From the NCBI GenBank assembly GCA_019454045.1, contig SKCR01031852.1, forward strand, positions 1-64,000: 64,000 nucleotides of DNA, in the 5' to 3' direction. This document shows positions 35,571 to 45,856 of this stretch, in pieces (positions within the stretch are counted from its first letter, which is position 1; every line of letters starts with the position of its first letter). The notes under the pieces were generated by a model that had not been told where the DNA came from, did not search any database, and worked only from the letters and a program-made list of their open reading frames with translations. This DNA comes from Zanthoxylum bungeanum (lineage: Eukaryota > Streptophyta > Magnoliopsida > Sapindales > Rutaceae). The position numbers and the translations under genes are program-made.

Positions 35571-35975
35571 GCCATTTTCGGCATCTGTTGTGTGTGCTCC
35601 ATTTTGGAGCGCCACTTTCGGCATCTGATGAGTGTGCCCCATTTTGGAGCGCCATTTTCGGCATCTGATGTGTGTGCTCCATTTTGGAGCGCCATTTTCG
35701 GCATCTGATGAGTGTGCCCCATTTTGTAGCACCATTTTCGGCATCTGATGTGTGTGCCCCATTTTGGAGCGCCATTTTTGACATCTGATGTGTGTGCCCC
35801 ATTTTGGAGTGCCATTTTCGGCATCTATTTTGTGTGCCCTATTTTGGAGCGCCATTTTCGGCATCTGATGAGTGTGCCCTATTTTGGAGCACCATTTTCG
35901 GCATCTGATGAGTGTTCCCCATTTTGAGCGCCATTTTCGGCATCTGATGAGTGTGCCCCATTTTGGAGCACATTT
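35571..35975. repeat. 40-bp tandem repeat array 2
   Basis: Second copy of the array, about ten units, inside duplication unit 2. Confidence 0.95.
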
Positions 35976-36089
35976 TCGGCATCCGTTGTTGTAGTGGTCC
36001 ATTTCTTAACCATGCTGATGAGAGAGTGGTTCATTTTTTAACCGTTGTTGATATGAGAGTGGTCCATTTGCGAACCATTATTGATGCTG

Positions 36090-36225
36090 ATGTGGGCCTC
36101 GCCCCCAGAGTGCCATACCCGGCAAGGCTGATGTTGATGTTGTGGGCCTCGCCCCTGGAATGCCATACCCGACGAAACTGATAATAATGGTGTGGGCCTC
36201 GCCCCTAGAATGTCATATTGCCTCT
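36090..36225. repeat. Three-copy ~50-bp repeat
   Basis: GTGGGCCTCGCCCC followed by an AGAGTGCCATACCCGGC-like segment, near 36093, 36143 and 36192. Confidence 0.85.
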
Positions 36226-36239
36226 CATGAGAGAATCTT

Positions 36240-36940
36240 GATAGCTGGACATACTTTTTTCCTCAATGAATGCTTTGCGTCGAAACCTGAGAACCTTCAA
36301 AGTACTCGATACAACTCAAATCCGACCGTTTGAGTGAATGATCTGAGCTAGACTCCAAGTGTGTGTGTGACGGGGCTCTTTCGCAGCTTAGTCCTTAAGA
36401 AAACCAACTCGATGATTTCGTCTCGGAGAATCGGACCAGTGGGTCTAACCAACCTAGATGTCTGGATCACGCTCTGTGAGTACTTCGTCATACTCAACAT
36501 GATATGGTCTTCTTCTTTTTCTTTTGTCTCTTTCTTTTCTTTATTTTCATTTTGAACTTTTTTTTGACACACCTACCCTTTAAGGTAGCATTTCTCCTCA
36601 TGGTGGTCCTAATACTCGCCCATGAGTAGCTTCACGCTTATCGGTTATAGGTGGTCTATTTTTTTTTTCATCGGAGAGACTTTTTTTTCGTTTCCAACAA
36701 CATCATATATCGTAGCATCAGTAAACCAGGGTGGACATCCAGGCAAACGGTCATTCACTGATCCATCATCTCTTCAACTAGTCACTTTGCCAACCACTCA
36801 GGCTTCTACTGCTAGGATCCCGTAATCAAGTGCTCACGGGTCTAGCTAAGATCAATCCATTCAGAATATCGGACGAGAGCACGTCTCGCACTTATCGTTT
36901 CTAAGGTTTCTCCTTTCAGCATACAATGTCATCACCGGAC
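36240..36940. repeat. 3' module shared with the Athila-like element
   Basis: Colinear with 47450-48120 in the same orientation. Shared words include GAGAACCTTCAAA, AGTGTGTGTGTG, CTACCCTTTAAGGTA, CTCATGGTGGTCCTAA, TAGCTTCACGCTTATCGGTT and GCACTTATCGTTTCTAAG. No coding function recognised. Confidence 0.85.
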
Positions 36941-37346
36941 ATATGTCTAGCCACCAAAGATTTCTCATTCTCTGACATTCCTCTTTTCAATTGCTGGTAA
37001 TTTGGGGCTTCGCCCCCAGGGGTTCATTTCTGAATATTGCTGGTATTATTTTATATGCTTTCAACTTGCTTGTATTCTACCGCTTTCTCTTTCCTTCTTT
37101 GAGACCTGCAAACACAAACAAAACAATAGAATGAAAACATGTGCGTGTGATGTGTAAGTATGCAAGTGTAGAGGTACTCCCTTTTTGTGATGGGTTGGAT
37201 CCTCATTGTGCTCCTTGTCGCCATATGTCTTTGGTCGCCCCCTGCTGGTTATCTTTTGTTTGAAATCTGCAAAAACAAAACACAAAACAAGGGATGCAAG
37301 TTACGTGTATGCATGTATGCATGGATGAATTTCCTATCCTATTGGG

Positions 37347-37619
37347 TTAGGTTTTCTGCCAATTCCCTTGGTGATTGCTCGGTTTTCTCTTCCTCAGGCA
37401 AAGTACAACATTAATCGGCTCGGTGAACTCATTCCTTTCCAAGTCTGACAGTTTCGCTGCCCCGTTTCCCAATTTCTGAATGGCCATTCTACCTTTTCTG
37501 CTTGCTTCTTCTAGGAGTTCTCTGCGTTCCAGATACCGTTGAATATCAGGGTACCAAGGTTGAATACTTTTGTCAAATATCCTCATGTCGTTCAGGTTGA
37601 AAGGGAGGGGCTCAGACAT
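37347..37619 (-). pseudogene. pol: Pol fragment from the pre-integrase region
   Basis: The frame contains IQPWYPDIQRYLERRELLEE and ASRKGRMAIQKL. In Tat/Ogre-type gypsy pol this type of sequence lies between RNase H and the integrase zinc finger (from memory of the lineage). Upstream RT and downstream integrase core are absent, so this is the scar of a large internal deletion. The second half of the frame is not recognised. Confidence 0.55.
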
Positions 37620-37691
37620 GTAAACGAAATGAACATCTTTATTATCATTAAGAACAAAACAAGTTTGAACAAGTAGACAAAACCAATGTCT

Positions 37692-39137
37692 TTAAAGATG
37701 CAGGGTTGCAATCAAATAAACTAGGAGGAACAACTTCATCATTCGCCTCATGGCCTTCTTCCTTGGCCTAAGGTTATTCACTGTTGTCCTTCTTATCCCC
37801 ATGAAAGAAACTGGGTGGTTAAGAGCTTGAAGGACAAAACTTTCAGGCAGGCCGGAGTTGATCATATAAGTGGGTGGTGGAACGGAGTGGTAGTTTGGTG
37901 GAGGATTTCTGTGTGTGTTGGGTTTTTTCTGGATCGGGTATTTTATGGGTGTCAATGAGGTTTTGGATTTCATGTCTAAGGCGGATGCAGTTGTCAGTTT
38001 CATGGACTCTCCTCTGATGGAAGTGACAATATAGGCTCAGGTCAAGGTTATGTGGCACAGGGTTTGGAATTGGTTTGGGCTCTAAAGGTTCTAGAAGTCC
38101 TTGTGCCTTCAGCTTTTCGAACACCCTTGAAAGAGGCTTACCAAGGTTGGAGAATCGCCTGTTTTTTATGGTAGCGATCTCAGCAGTAGCGGGCTTGGTC
38201 TCAGAAGGCCCCCCAAAAGTCCGCATATTCTGGTTATAGAACTTTCTGTTCTCAGCTTCTTCTTCTTCAATATCCATGACAGTCTCCCTAAACTGTCGGA
38301 AATCTACAATCATGGAGGCCATTCTTCTTAACTTGCCATAAATAGAGGGCTTAGTGCCCTTGATGATCATTTTGATCTGGTCCTTCTCTGAGGGCCGAGT
38401 TTGTATCTTCAAAAGCTGGCTCCTCCAGCGGTCTACATACTCCTTGAAGCTCTCCTCCGGCTTCTGCTTGATGTTTTCCAAGTCACGGAGTGACAAATCG
38501 ATCTCCAGGTCTGTAATATACTGTTTTAAGAAGGCATCAGCTAGTTCCCTCCAATCTTCCTTAACCTTTTTCTCTAGGTTGTGATACCACACTACAAGTG
38601 CTCCCTCAAGAGACATCCCAAATATTTTCAGCACCTGCTGCTTTGATAAATCCACTGAACTCATAACTGAGACGTACTGGTGGAGATGGACCCTCGGATC
38701 CCCATTCCCATTGAACTTGGCCATATCCGGCATCTTAAACTGAGCTGGCAGCTGCTCCTCAAAAGTCATTGTTTCACAGTCTAGTAAGTCTTCGTCCTTA
38801 CCTTTCATCTTGCGGGTAACCAACTCTACCTGGTCACAGAGTTTTTGTATTTCAGCCTGAGACCCAGCTATCCTCCCCGCGACATATTCTGCTATATCAT
38901 CATCGAAGATAGGATATCATCATTCACCCTGTTTGGAGGCTCTTCACGCCTCTCATTCTCAGATCTACCCCCAGCACGGGGCACAACCATATTAGACATG
39001 GCGACAGTGAACGCTTGCAGTTGTTCAGTCATTTTGGCGAGATTAGCTTCAATCTGGTCCACTCGAGACCCATCGTTGACAGATTTATTCATATTTGCTA
39101 CCGGCCTTTTGGTGAGTCTCCATTCTTCCCTAACCAA
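37692..39137 (-). pseudogene. gag: Tat/Ogre-like gag, frameshifted
   Basis: Gag would form the particle. The first part (39137-38892) has a coiled-coil-like SRVDQIEANLAKMTEQLQAF. After a frameshift the main part (38823-37843, 326 codons) holds the retrotransposon gag domain: FKMPDMAKFNGNGDPRVHLH, SLEGALVVWYHNLEKKVKED, LRDLENIKQKPEESFKEYVD and RWRSQL. It ends with the zinc-finger-like YCHFHQRRVHETDNCIRLRH. A second shift leads to SGLPESFVLQALNHPVSFMG (38003-37692). This is the longest open frame in the window, but it lacks the N-terminal part and so is not intact. Confidence 0.88.
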
Positions 39138-40045
39138 ACGGGAATCTATGATGGCTTTTAAGACGCAAAAAGGGTTAGCATGATGCGTTTATGCATGACA
39201 TGTTTGCAATTTATGGAATAAATAAGCTCATAAAAGAATTTACACTAATTGGCCTGTTATCATTTCAAAGTATTCAATCACACTATTGCGCGGTGCAAAC
39301 TTGTCCTAGTTGAAGAGGCCCAACAAGTTCATACTTTTGCGATAACATGACTAAACGACTTCAAATAATAAGTGGTCTAAGCACAAAATGGCCCATCATC
39401 ATTTTAGAAACTTTTGGCCCAATTTTCAAAGGACATGAACTTGTCCCAGTTTAAATGGCCCAACAAGTTCACATCTCTTGACAAAAGATCCAACTGAATC
39501 CAAATAACGATGGTCCTAAACACAAGCATAAATAAATATTTTCTAAGGGTCATATAACTAAGGTTCACATGTAGGTTTCAGGAGTGTAAAAAAAGGCCCT
39601 CGCTGATGAAGGATTGTTCACAACTAGGACTCCCCACTCAAGGGTTCAAGCGACCAAGTGAACGCACCTTTTTTATACCTTACAGTACGTGCCAACGAGT
39701 TATGGTGTGTGACTGACTGTCAAATGGATTTCCCATTGTAGATTCCCCAGAGGGAGGGTGGAGCGAGGCTCTCTTAAGTACCCAAGCCTCTTAGGCTCTA
39801 ATCGCTTGGTGTCAGGAATAAACAACGAGTCCTCCAAATTAGTCTATCACAATGAGCTACGGGTGAATGATTATCTAGGTGCCTTCACAGCTTTTCCTTT
39901 AGAAAGGTAGTGAGTGAAGGGAGACACCAAACCATCACCTAGCCTTAACAATTCCTTTAATTAAACTCCTTAAACCCACAGTAGACATGATTAATTAAAA
40001 CACAAATCACAAACATTACAAGATATTATTTCGGGGCCGATTCTC
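39138..40045 (-). other. Leader of the nested gypsy element
   Basis: About 0.9 kb between primer-binding site and gag, without coding frames. Words ACTTGTCC(C/T)AGTT..GGCCCAACAAGTTCA occur twice (39298 and 39426). Confidence 0.6.
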
Positions 40046-40065
40046 TATCCCTAGTGGAGTTGCCA
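40046..40065 (-). other. Primer-binding site of nested gypsy element
   Basis: On the minus strand TGGCAACTCCACTAGGGA starts three bases after the LTR end. It begins TGG as expected for pairing with a tRNA CCA end; I cannot assign the tRNA by eye. Confidence 0.65.
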
Positions 40066-40068
40066 GAC

Positions 40069-42475
40069 TGTAGGACACAGAAACTGGGCGACGCATGCTG
40101 TTCCGGGCTCGCGGCCCGGTTGGGAGTACGGAGTAGCCCACGGGGGACTAAACCGGAGAATAATGGAGTCACCACCCGGCGTGTACCGGAAAAATGATTT
40201 AAGGCCGCACTCACCCCTCGCAAGGGAAGACCTCAAACCGTTGGGTTCAGAATGGTCCCTTACTTATGTCGTTTGTAATGAATGGATTTGTGCAATATTA
40301 ACCAAGTCTACTCAACATACATATTGGTCAAAGTAGTCTAAATTCTTATAAAGCCTAAATCTAGGTTTGCATGCTTCAAAAGTAAACTTTCATTACGACA
40401 AATATTCAGCATCACACAAAAGCATATTAAATAAAATACGATTTAGACATGATGTAAATCAAACTCCAATTGCAAAATAAAGTAATTAAGTCATGCTAAA
40501 CATAAAACAACATTCTAATGGCCTAATCATGCTCAAATAAAAGTTTGGATGAAATGAAATATGTGAATCCTTCGAGTGGTACGGGGCATTGTATCCCGAG
40601 TGCAGACCATAATATCGTCCATTCGGATACGGCTATGAAATTTATGTCCGGGTTTCCATCCAATATACCATGAGAGGGAACACACATTTCACTTATCCGA
40701 ATCACATCATACACTAATTATTAATTCTCATGCGACGAAAAATAAGTTACATGCTTTTCTAAGTTACTAATTTATATAACGTAAATTAAATAACATGCTA
40801 AACTAATTATTCATGCTAAACATCATAAAACACATTTCCTAAGTTATTATTTCATTCGAAGAAATTCAAACAACATGCTAAACTAATTATTCATGCTAAA
40901 CATCATAAAACACATTTCCTAAGTCATTATTTCATGTGAAGAAGTTCAATAATATAAGCCCTCGGGTCTAACCTTTTGTGTCGTCTCTCGGAAGTGCGTT
41001 ATACGGCCGTCGGAAAGGCTAAAACACCGTGATTCCACCAGTTCAAGGTTTTGACGTTTTTGCTCGCTGTTTCATCGTTTTATCCGCTGTTTCCACTTCG
41101 TTTAGCTGCGATTCAGATCACCACACTTAACTCACTGGTTGGCAGGGAATTAGGGACTGTTTTGGTGATGGTTTGGGTGTGAATGTGGAGGGCTGAACTG
41201 GGCAGTGTGTGCGTGAGTTATGGGGCTAAATAAGGCAGTTTTATGCGTGAATATTATAGGCTAAATGAGGCTGATTTAGGTGTGAGTTCCAAGGGCTAAA
41301 TGAGGCAGTTTATGCGTGAGGATTATAGGCAGTTTAGGTGTGTGTTTCGAAGGTTAAGTGAGGTAGTTTGAGGCGCAAGTTGAGAGGAAGTGATGGGCTG
41401 ATTCAGAGGCAGTTAAAGGGCGTGAAAATGGTGCTGAATGGGGGCTTAATGGGGCGCTGAACTGGGCAGAATGTGGGAGCTAAATTGGACAGTTTGTACA
41501 TTGGTTCCAGGGGCTGGTTGAAGGGTGTTTTAGGCGTGAGATTTAGGTCTATAATGGGGCAGTTTGGGGTGAATTATGGGGCTGAAATGGAGGGTGTTTT
41601 GGGCATGAATTAGGCAGTGAAGGATGGCAGTGTTCCAGGCGTGAAGATGATGGGCTGATTTGGAAGCAATGTGCGTGAGTTGTAGGCAGTGAGGGACGGA
41701 AGTGTGCGTGAGGATGAGGCAGTGAGGATGATGGCTTTGGGCGTGACTTGTAGAGGGAATAAGGGGGCTGTTTTGTGTTCTCTAAATGCAAAATGTTTGC
41801 TTAATGTGTGCTAGGTGTTTCAAGGGAGGAAAATGGTGGTCTATATAGGCAAATAAGGTGAGCATTAATTAGGTAGGCCAAGTGATGGTGAAGGGTAATT
41901 AATTTGGTGACTTGCTTTGTTGGCAAAGGAAGGAAAAGTGATGGAGCTTTGTTGAAAATGAATAAAGGTTGTGATTATTGTGTTGAAAATGGATAAAGAG
42001 AGGTTATATGGTCATGGGTGTGGGGTAATAGCATAAATGATGTAGGGTTGTCTTATTAAATGGCTAGGAAAGTTGGTGTCAAGGTAAAAGTGAGGTCAAA
42101 GGTGTAAAACAAGCTTGGTAGAAGGGTAAATCATGTTTGAATAGTGGATGGAGGGGTGAATTTAGTGTGTTTGGCGTGGGCTTCATGGTTGGTGGGCTTG
42201 GTGTTTGATTTATTTTGGTTTCATGGGCTTTGGATGTGGGTTTTGGTGTTTAGGTGAGCTTAGAGTGGTTTGCGGGGATTTCGGGCCAAGGATATGCCTC
42301 GAAACGAAGATTCAACAAGCGAACTCCGAGCGAATTCAATGAATTAAAACCAATGATGTGTCAATTCTTGTCCTCTCCTTTCCGACGACCGTTTTCCACG
42401 ACTTCCACGACTTAAAGGTACTGCCTCCTTACGAGGCTCATCATCGGGCTGGTATGCAAAAATGCAATGCCTACA
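40069..42475 (-). repeat. 5' LTR of nested gypsy element (2407 bp)
   Basis: Same as 30539-32966 with scattered changes and a few short indels. A TATATA box on the minus strand lies at 41842-41847. Confidence 0.95.
41549..41791 (-). other. 80-codon Pro/His-rich frame, 5' LTR copy
   Basis: Start and stop conserved with the two other copies; only a few residue changes, none truncating. It starts about 50 bp downstream of the TATATA box. Confidence 0.3.
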
Positions 42476-42480
42476 GAAAC
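42476..42480. other. Right TSD of nested gypsy element
   Basis: GAAAC, as at 30534-30538. Confidence 0.95.
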
Positions 42481-43020
42481 ATATAAACGTACAAAGCTAT
42501 GCTTGTAGCCAAAAGGTATCGCTATCAACATTGTGTCGATTACGACGAAACCTTTTACTCGTTGCCATGATTAAATCCATTTGGATAATGCTTGCTAATG
42601 CTGCATGTTTCATTTATGAAATATGGCAGCTGAACATCAAAATCCGCTTTCCTTAAACGGAAACCTTTTGGAGGATGTTTATCAACATCCTAACGGTTTT
42701 GCCGTACCAAAATAAGCAAACAAGGTTTGCAAGTTAAATCGATCCATTTATGGATTGAAACAAGCATTGCGTTCTTGAAACCAGCGTTTTGATGTAGTCA
42801 TAATGATATATGATTTAATTCAAAACGAACATGATTCTTGTGTATATAAGGAGGTTAGTGGGAGCGCACTAACAGTGATTGTCCTATATAATGATGACAT
42901 GTCATTTCTTGGAAATGACATTCCCATAATACAATCGGTGAAATCTTGACTTTCATGAAAATTCTCCGTAGACTACTTGGGAGTGACAAACTTTATTCTA
43001 GGAATAAGTATCTACTAGGA
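42481..43020 (+). pseudogene. pol: Copia B reverse transcriptase, 3' part
   Basis: Resumes copia RT after the gypsy insertion: MIKSIWIMLANAACFIYEIW, LNIKIRF, ANKVCKLNRSIYGLKQAL and FDVVIMIYDLIQNEHDSCVY. The catalytic box reads YNDD for the family YVDD. Frameshifts and stops throughout. Confidence 0.8.
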
Positions 43021-43059
43021 TAGATCTAAAATTTGATGGCACTCTTCGAGAACTCGTAC

Positions 43060-43684
43060 ATTGAAAAATATGTACGCGACCTGGTGTCTCATATGCTTTG
43101 AGCATATGGAGTCACAATCAGGCCGATCCAGATGATAGTCACTGGATTGATGTTAAGAACATCTTTGAGTATCTTAGACGAACTAAGGATGCGTTCTTAA
43201 TTTATGGAGAAGGAGAACTTGAAGTGACTGGGTTCACCGCTGCAAGTTTACAAACTGACAAAGACGACTGTAAATCGCAATAAGGGTAATATATAGTTTG
43301 AATAACGAAACAGTGAGCTGGAAATCTTCCAAGCAAGATATTGTTGCCGAATAAACAACAAAAATAGAATATTGCTGCAGCTGAGGCAGCAATAGAAGCA
43401 CTTTGGATCTATATAATCCTAATTGGATTAGGAGTAGTTCTATTAGCAGCCGAGCTAGGCTACATCACAAGCTAAAGAATTAATGGTCTCATCAACGATC
43501 CAAGTATATACTTCAACTATTCATCTGATTTGTTCAGATCATAAATCGTGGCGATGTGATGATCGAATAAATCGCATCAGATGATAACTTTGCAAATCTG
43601 CTGACGAAATCAGTTTCTCAGCAGAAATTTGAGCAACCCGTACATAGTTCAAGTGTAGGACACTTGAGTGATTGGCTATAGGCC
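43060..43684 (+). pseudogene. pol: Copia B RNase H remnant
   Basis: HWIDVKNIFEYLRRTKDAFL and YGEGELEVTGFTAASLQTDK (43098-43283), then weak traces of the tail DHKSWRCDD..NLLTKSVSQQKFEQPV near 43545-43645. Matches copia A 5590-6200. Confidence 0.75.
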
Positions 43685-43695
43685 AAGTGGGGGAT
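43685..43695 (+). other. Polypurine tract of copia B
   Basis: AAGTGGGGGAT before the 3' LTR. Confidence 0.85.
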
Positions 43696-45657
43696 TGTTG
43701 GACAATTATGACCCATAGCATCACTATTTGTACAGAACATGGTGTTGTTGTACAAATTAACTATGTGACAAAGGAAATTGCTCTTTTATCATTTGTAATT
43801 AGATTACCAAGATATATAAATGATAAAAGTCCATATGATTAGTACCGGATTAATAAGATATGAGACAGTATTAATCCACTAAGGTTTAATCATTAAAATA
43901 TCCATAGTCGTAGTATTATCGAGACTGGACATCGATAATACGGAATAGACTAGTATTGCACTTGTGCGCGTTGTGGGAGCATAACGGCATAGTTCTCATA
44001 TATTTAAGTATTGGATACTTATGCAAGTGTAATATGAGGTTGTATTTACCAATGGTACGGAAACAGCTTTGCTCTGGATAGACCCCTCAGAATTCCATTG
44101 GTAGTATGACTATGTGTCTATGGAAATCCGAATCAAGGTAGGTGTATTTTGTCTTAACCTGAGACTTGCATCGCTAATACTTGCGACAATCAATATACTT
44201 TGGTTTTGGTCATCCAGGGCTTTAACAGGTTCTGTGTACGCCTCTTCTGGATATATTGAGAATCGTAGTGTATTGAATGTGATGTCAAGATGGAAGTATC
44301 ATTCCAGTCATATGGAGATGATAATCATGCATGATACAGAACTAGTACTCTTATGTACTGCAATCATCGGGATAATATAACTAGGTCATGTTTATCCGAT
44401 TATAGAGACTATTTATCAGAGATCCGATATGTGCTTCGTACGGGGCAGACACAATTCCAGCCCCAGGCCTAGCATGTGACATCCGATACTGGATCGTAAT
44501 ACGCAATACTACGTATACTACGCCTGATACAGATTATATATTCCATTAAGAATATTTCTGGAGAATTGGGTAGGCACAGTGCTTTGCTAGAAGCCAACCA
44601 TGTCTTGTAAATCGGTAAAAACGTAGTACTAGGTACGTACGTGTTCGGATAGTCCGACAACCGAATTTACTGCCAACATATCCAGGGATCTCATAGGTCG
44701 CTTCCCGAAGATTCACCGATGACGTATGACTCACACATAATTAATCTGGGATTAATTATAAGAGAGATAAAATTAATCTAGGATTAATTACGGAGAAATT
44801 TTATCTGGGATAAAATACTATTTAAAGAGAAAGAACGATTAATTTGGAATTAATCGGTAAAATAATATATTCGATATATTAAAACGAAATTAGATTTCGA
44901 CGTGGAATTAAAATTAGATTTTAATTCGGGCGAACGAGTTAATTTAGAATTAATTCACTAGCGACGTGAATAGTAATTTTGCTAGGCATAATTATTTAAT
45001 TAAATTTGATTTAATTACGTCGCAACGGAAAATTCGTTAATTTCGAATTAGCGAACATGAGCCCGGGATGTGTTGCGGGCCCACTCGGATTTTGAATCAA
45101 GTGGGGTTCACATGTCACATCACAAGTCACATCATTTGTCACTTTAGTTGATGGTTTTGGTGAGTTGGTGAGGACTTGTTCAACACACTTGGTAAAGTTG
45201 ATGGCTTGAGTGACATATACCAAATATTTGGTATATCTTTTTTTTTTTTTTGAAATCAATTAACACAAGTCATTCACTCTCTCTCACTCTCTCATGCTCT
45301 CGGCTTTGAGCCATTTTTCTCTCAAATATTTTCCTTCTTGGCCGAGAATCAAAGAGGAAGAACAAGGAAATTTTGTAGCAAAATTTCCAAAGCTACCACT
45401 TAAAGGAGTCATTCAAAGGTGATAGGGAAACCTATCCTTGAGCTTGGAATCAAAGATCAAAGCTTGGAGCATTGATTCAACATTCAAAGAGGAGCTTGGA
45501 GCACAACTCAAGGGCTTGGCCGAAACTTCAAGGAGCAATTTTTTGTGTTCAACGCATCCAAAACCGATCAAAGTGAGTATTTTCCGCATTCTTACTTTGT
45601 TGTATTCACATGATTTCTTGCTTAATTTGATCTTGGTTTGACCTAGAAAACCCAACA
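43696..45657 (+). repeat. 3' LTR of copia B (1962 bp)
   Basis: TGTTGGACAA to CCCAACA, followed by TSD CGAAT (45658-45662). Confidence 0.95.
44737..45055 (+). repeat. Run of ten 3-nt-spacer inverted repeats (3' LTR of B)
   Basis: Arms and spacers read: ATAATTAATC-TGG (44737-44759), AATTAATC-TAG (44771-44789), ATTTTATC-TGG (44798-44816), CGATTAATT-TGG (44836-44856), TAATATAT-TCG (44863-44881), CGAAAT-TAG (44885-44899), GAATTAAAAT-TAG (44905-44927), GAGTTAATT-TAG with one mismatch (44936-44956), TAATTAAAT-TTG (44997-45017) and TTCGTTAATT-TCG with one mismatch (45033-45055). Each is followed by its reverse complement. Confidence 0.9.
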
Positions 45658-45662
45658 CGAAT
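45658..45662. other. Right TSD of copia B
   Basis: CGAAT, as at 23823-23827. Confidence 0.93.
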
Positions 45663-45856
45663 ATCACTAGTAATACCATTGACCATAAGAAGCCTCATTC
45701 TTTCGGTGCATGTTTTGTAAATTTTCATCACAACATTTTTGGGGAGAGAAGGAAAATGTTTGTGGAGTCTTACAAGAGTTTCTTCCATACCTTGATTATA
45801 GGGCATCAACAATTTTAGGAAGCTGAAAGAACCGACTTAGAGTCACATAGTACCGT
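45663..45856 (-). pseudogene. Decayed coding-like frame of unknown identity, 5' part
   Basis: Minus-strand frame with MPYNQGMEETLVRLHKHFPS, LPKNVVMKIYKTCTERMRLL and MVNGITSDI, running into the TSD and on into 23822-23380. Just upstream, TTCTTTCAG (about 45824-45832, minus strand) could be a splice acceptor. Family not recognised. The right end is cut by the Athila-like element. Confidence 0.35.

Larger units (their letters stand above)
31721..35960. repeat. 2.1-kb tandem duplication spanning LTR and 3' internal region
   Basis: Unit 1 is 31721-33837, unit 2 is 33838 to about 35960. Each contains the last 1.25 kb of the LTR (plus-strand sense), the polypurine tract and the 40-bp repeat array. 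The junction at 33826-33840 reads TTTCGGGCCAAGGATA, a word from the LTR (32768), before jumping back to 31721. Unit 2 has one 40-bp repeat fewer and small differences. Confidence 0.9.
30539..42475 (-). mobile_element. Tat/Ogre-like Ty3/gypsy element on minus strand
   Basis: LTRs at 30539-32966 and 40069-42475 start TGTAGG and end CCTACA, flanked by GAAAC. The gag frames, the polypurine tract (CCCATCAAAGTGGGGCC, read on the minus strand next to 32966) and the primer site next to 40069 all give minus orientation, so the right LTR is the 5' LTR. The coding part holds gag and a ~60-residue piece from the pre-integrase part of pol; protease, RT, RNase H and integrase core are missing. The 3' half contains a 2.1-kb tandem duplication, 40-bp repeat arrays and a module shared with the Athila-like element. 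It is non-autonomous. Confidence 0.93.
23828..45657 (+). mobile_element. Ty1/copia LTR retrotransposon B, interrupted
   Basis: Complete LTR-to-LTR copy with CGAAT duplicated on both sides. LTRs of 1934 and 1962 bp start TGTTGGACAA and end CCCAACA. Internal order is primer site, 2.6-kb leader, gag, protease, integrase, RT, RNase H, purine tract. A 12-kb gypsy element (30539-42475) sits in the RT with GAAAC on both sides; removing it restores colinearity with copia A (GATGGAAAC joined to ATATAAACG). Stops and frameshifts occur in all domains. The 5' LTR lacks about 15 bp present in the 3' LTR near 24613. Confidence 0.96.

Noticed and set aside
33441..35975. CRISPR-like regularly spaced direct repeats
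   Set aside because: The 40-bp units are directly adjacent without unique spacers, lie in a plant retroelement, and no cas genes occur.
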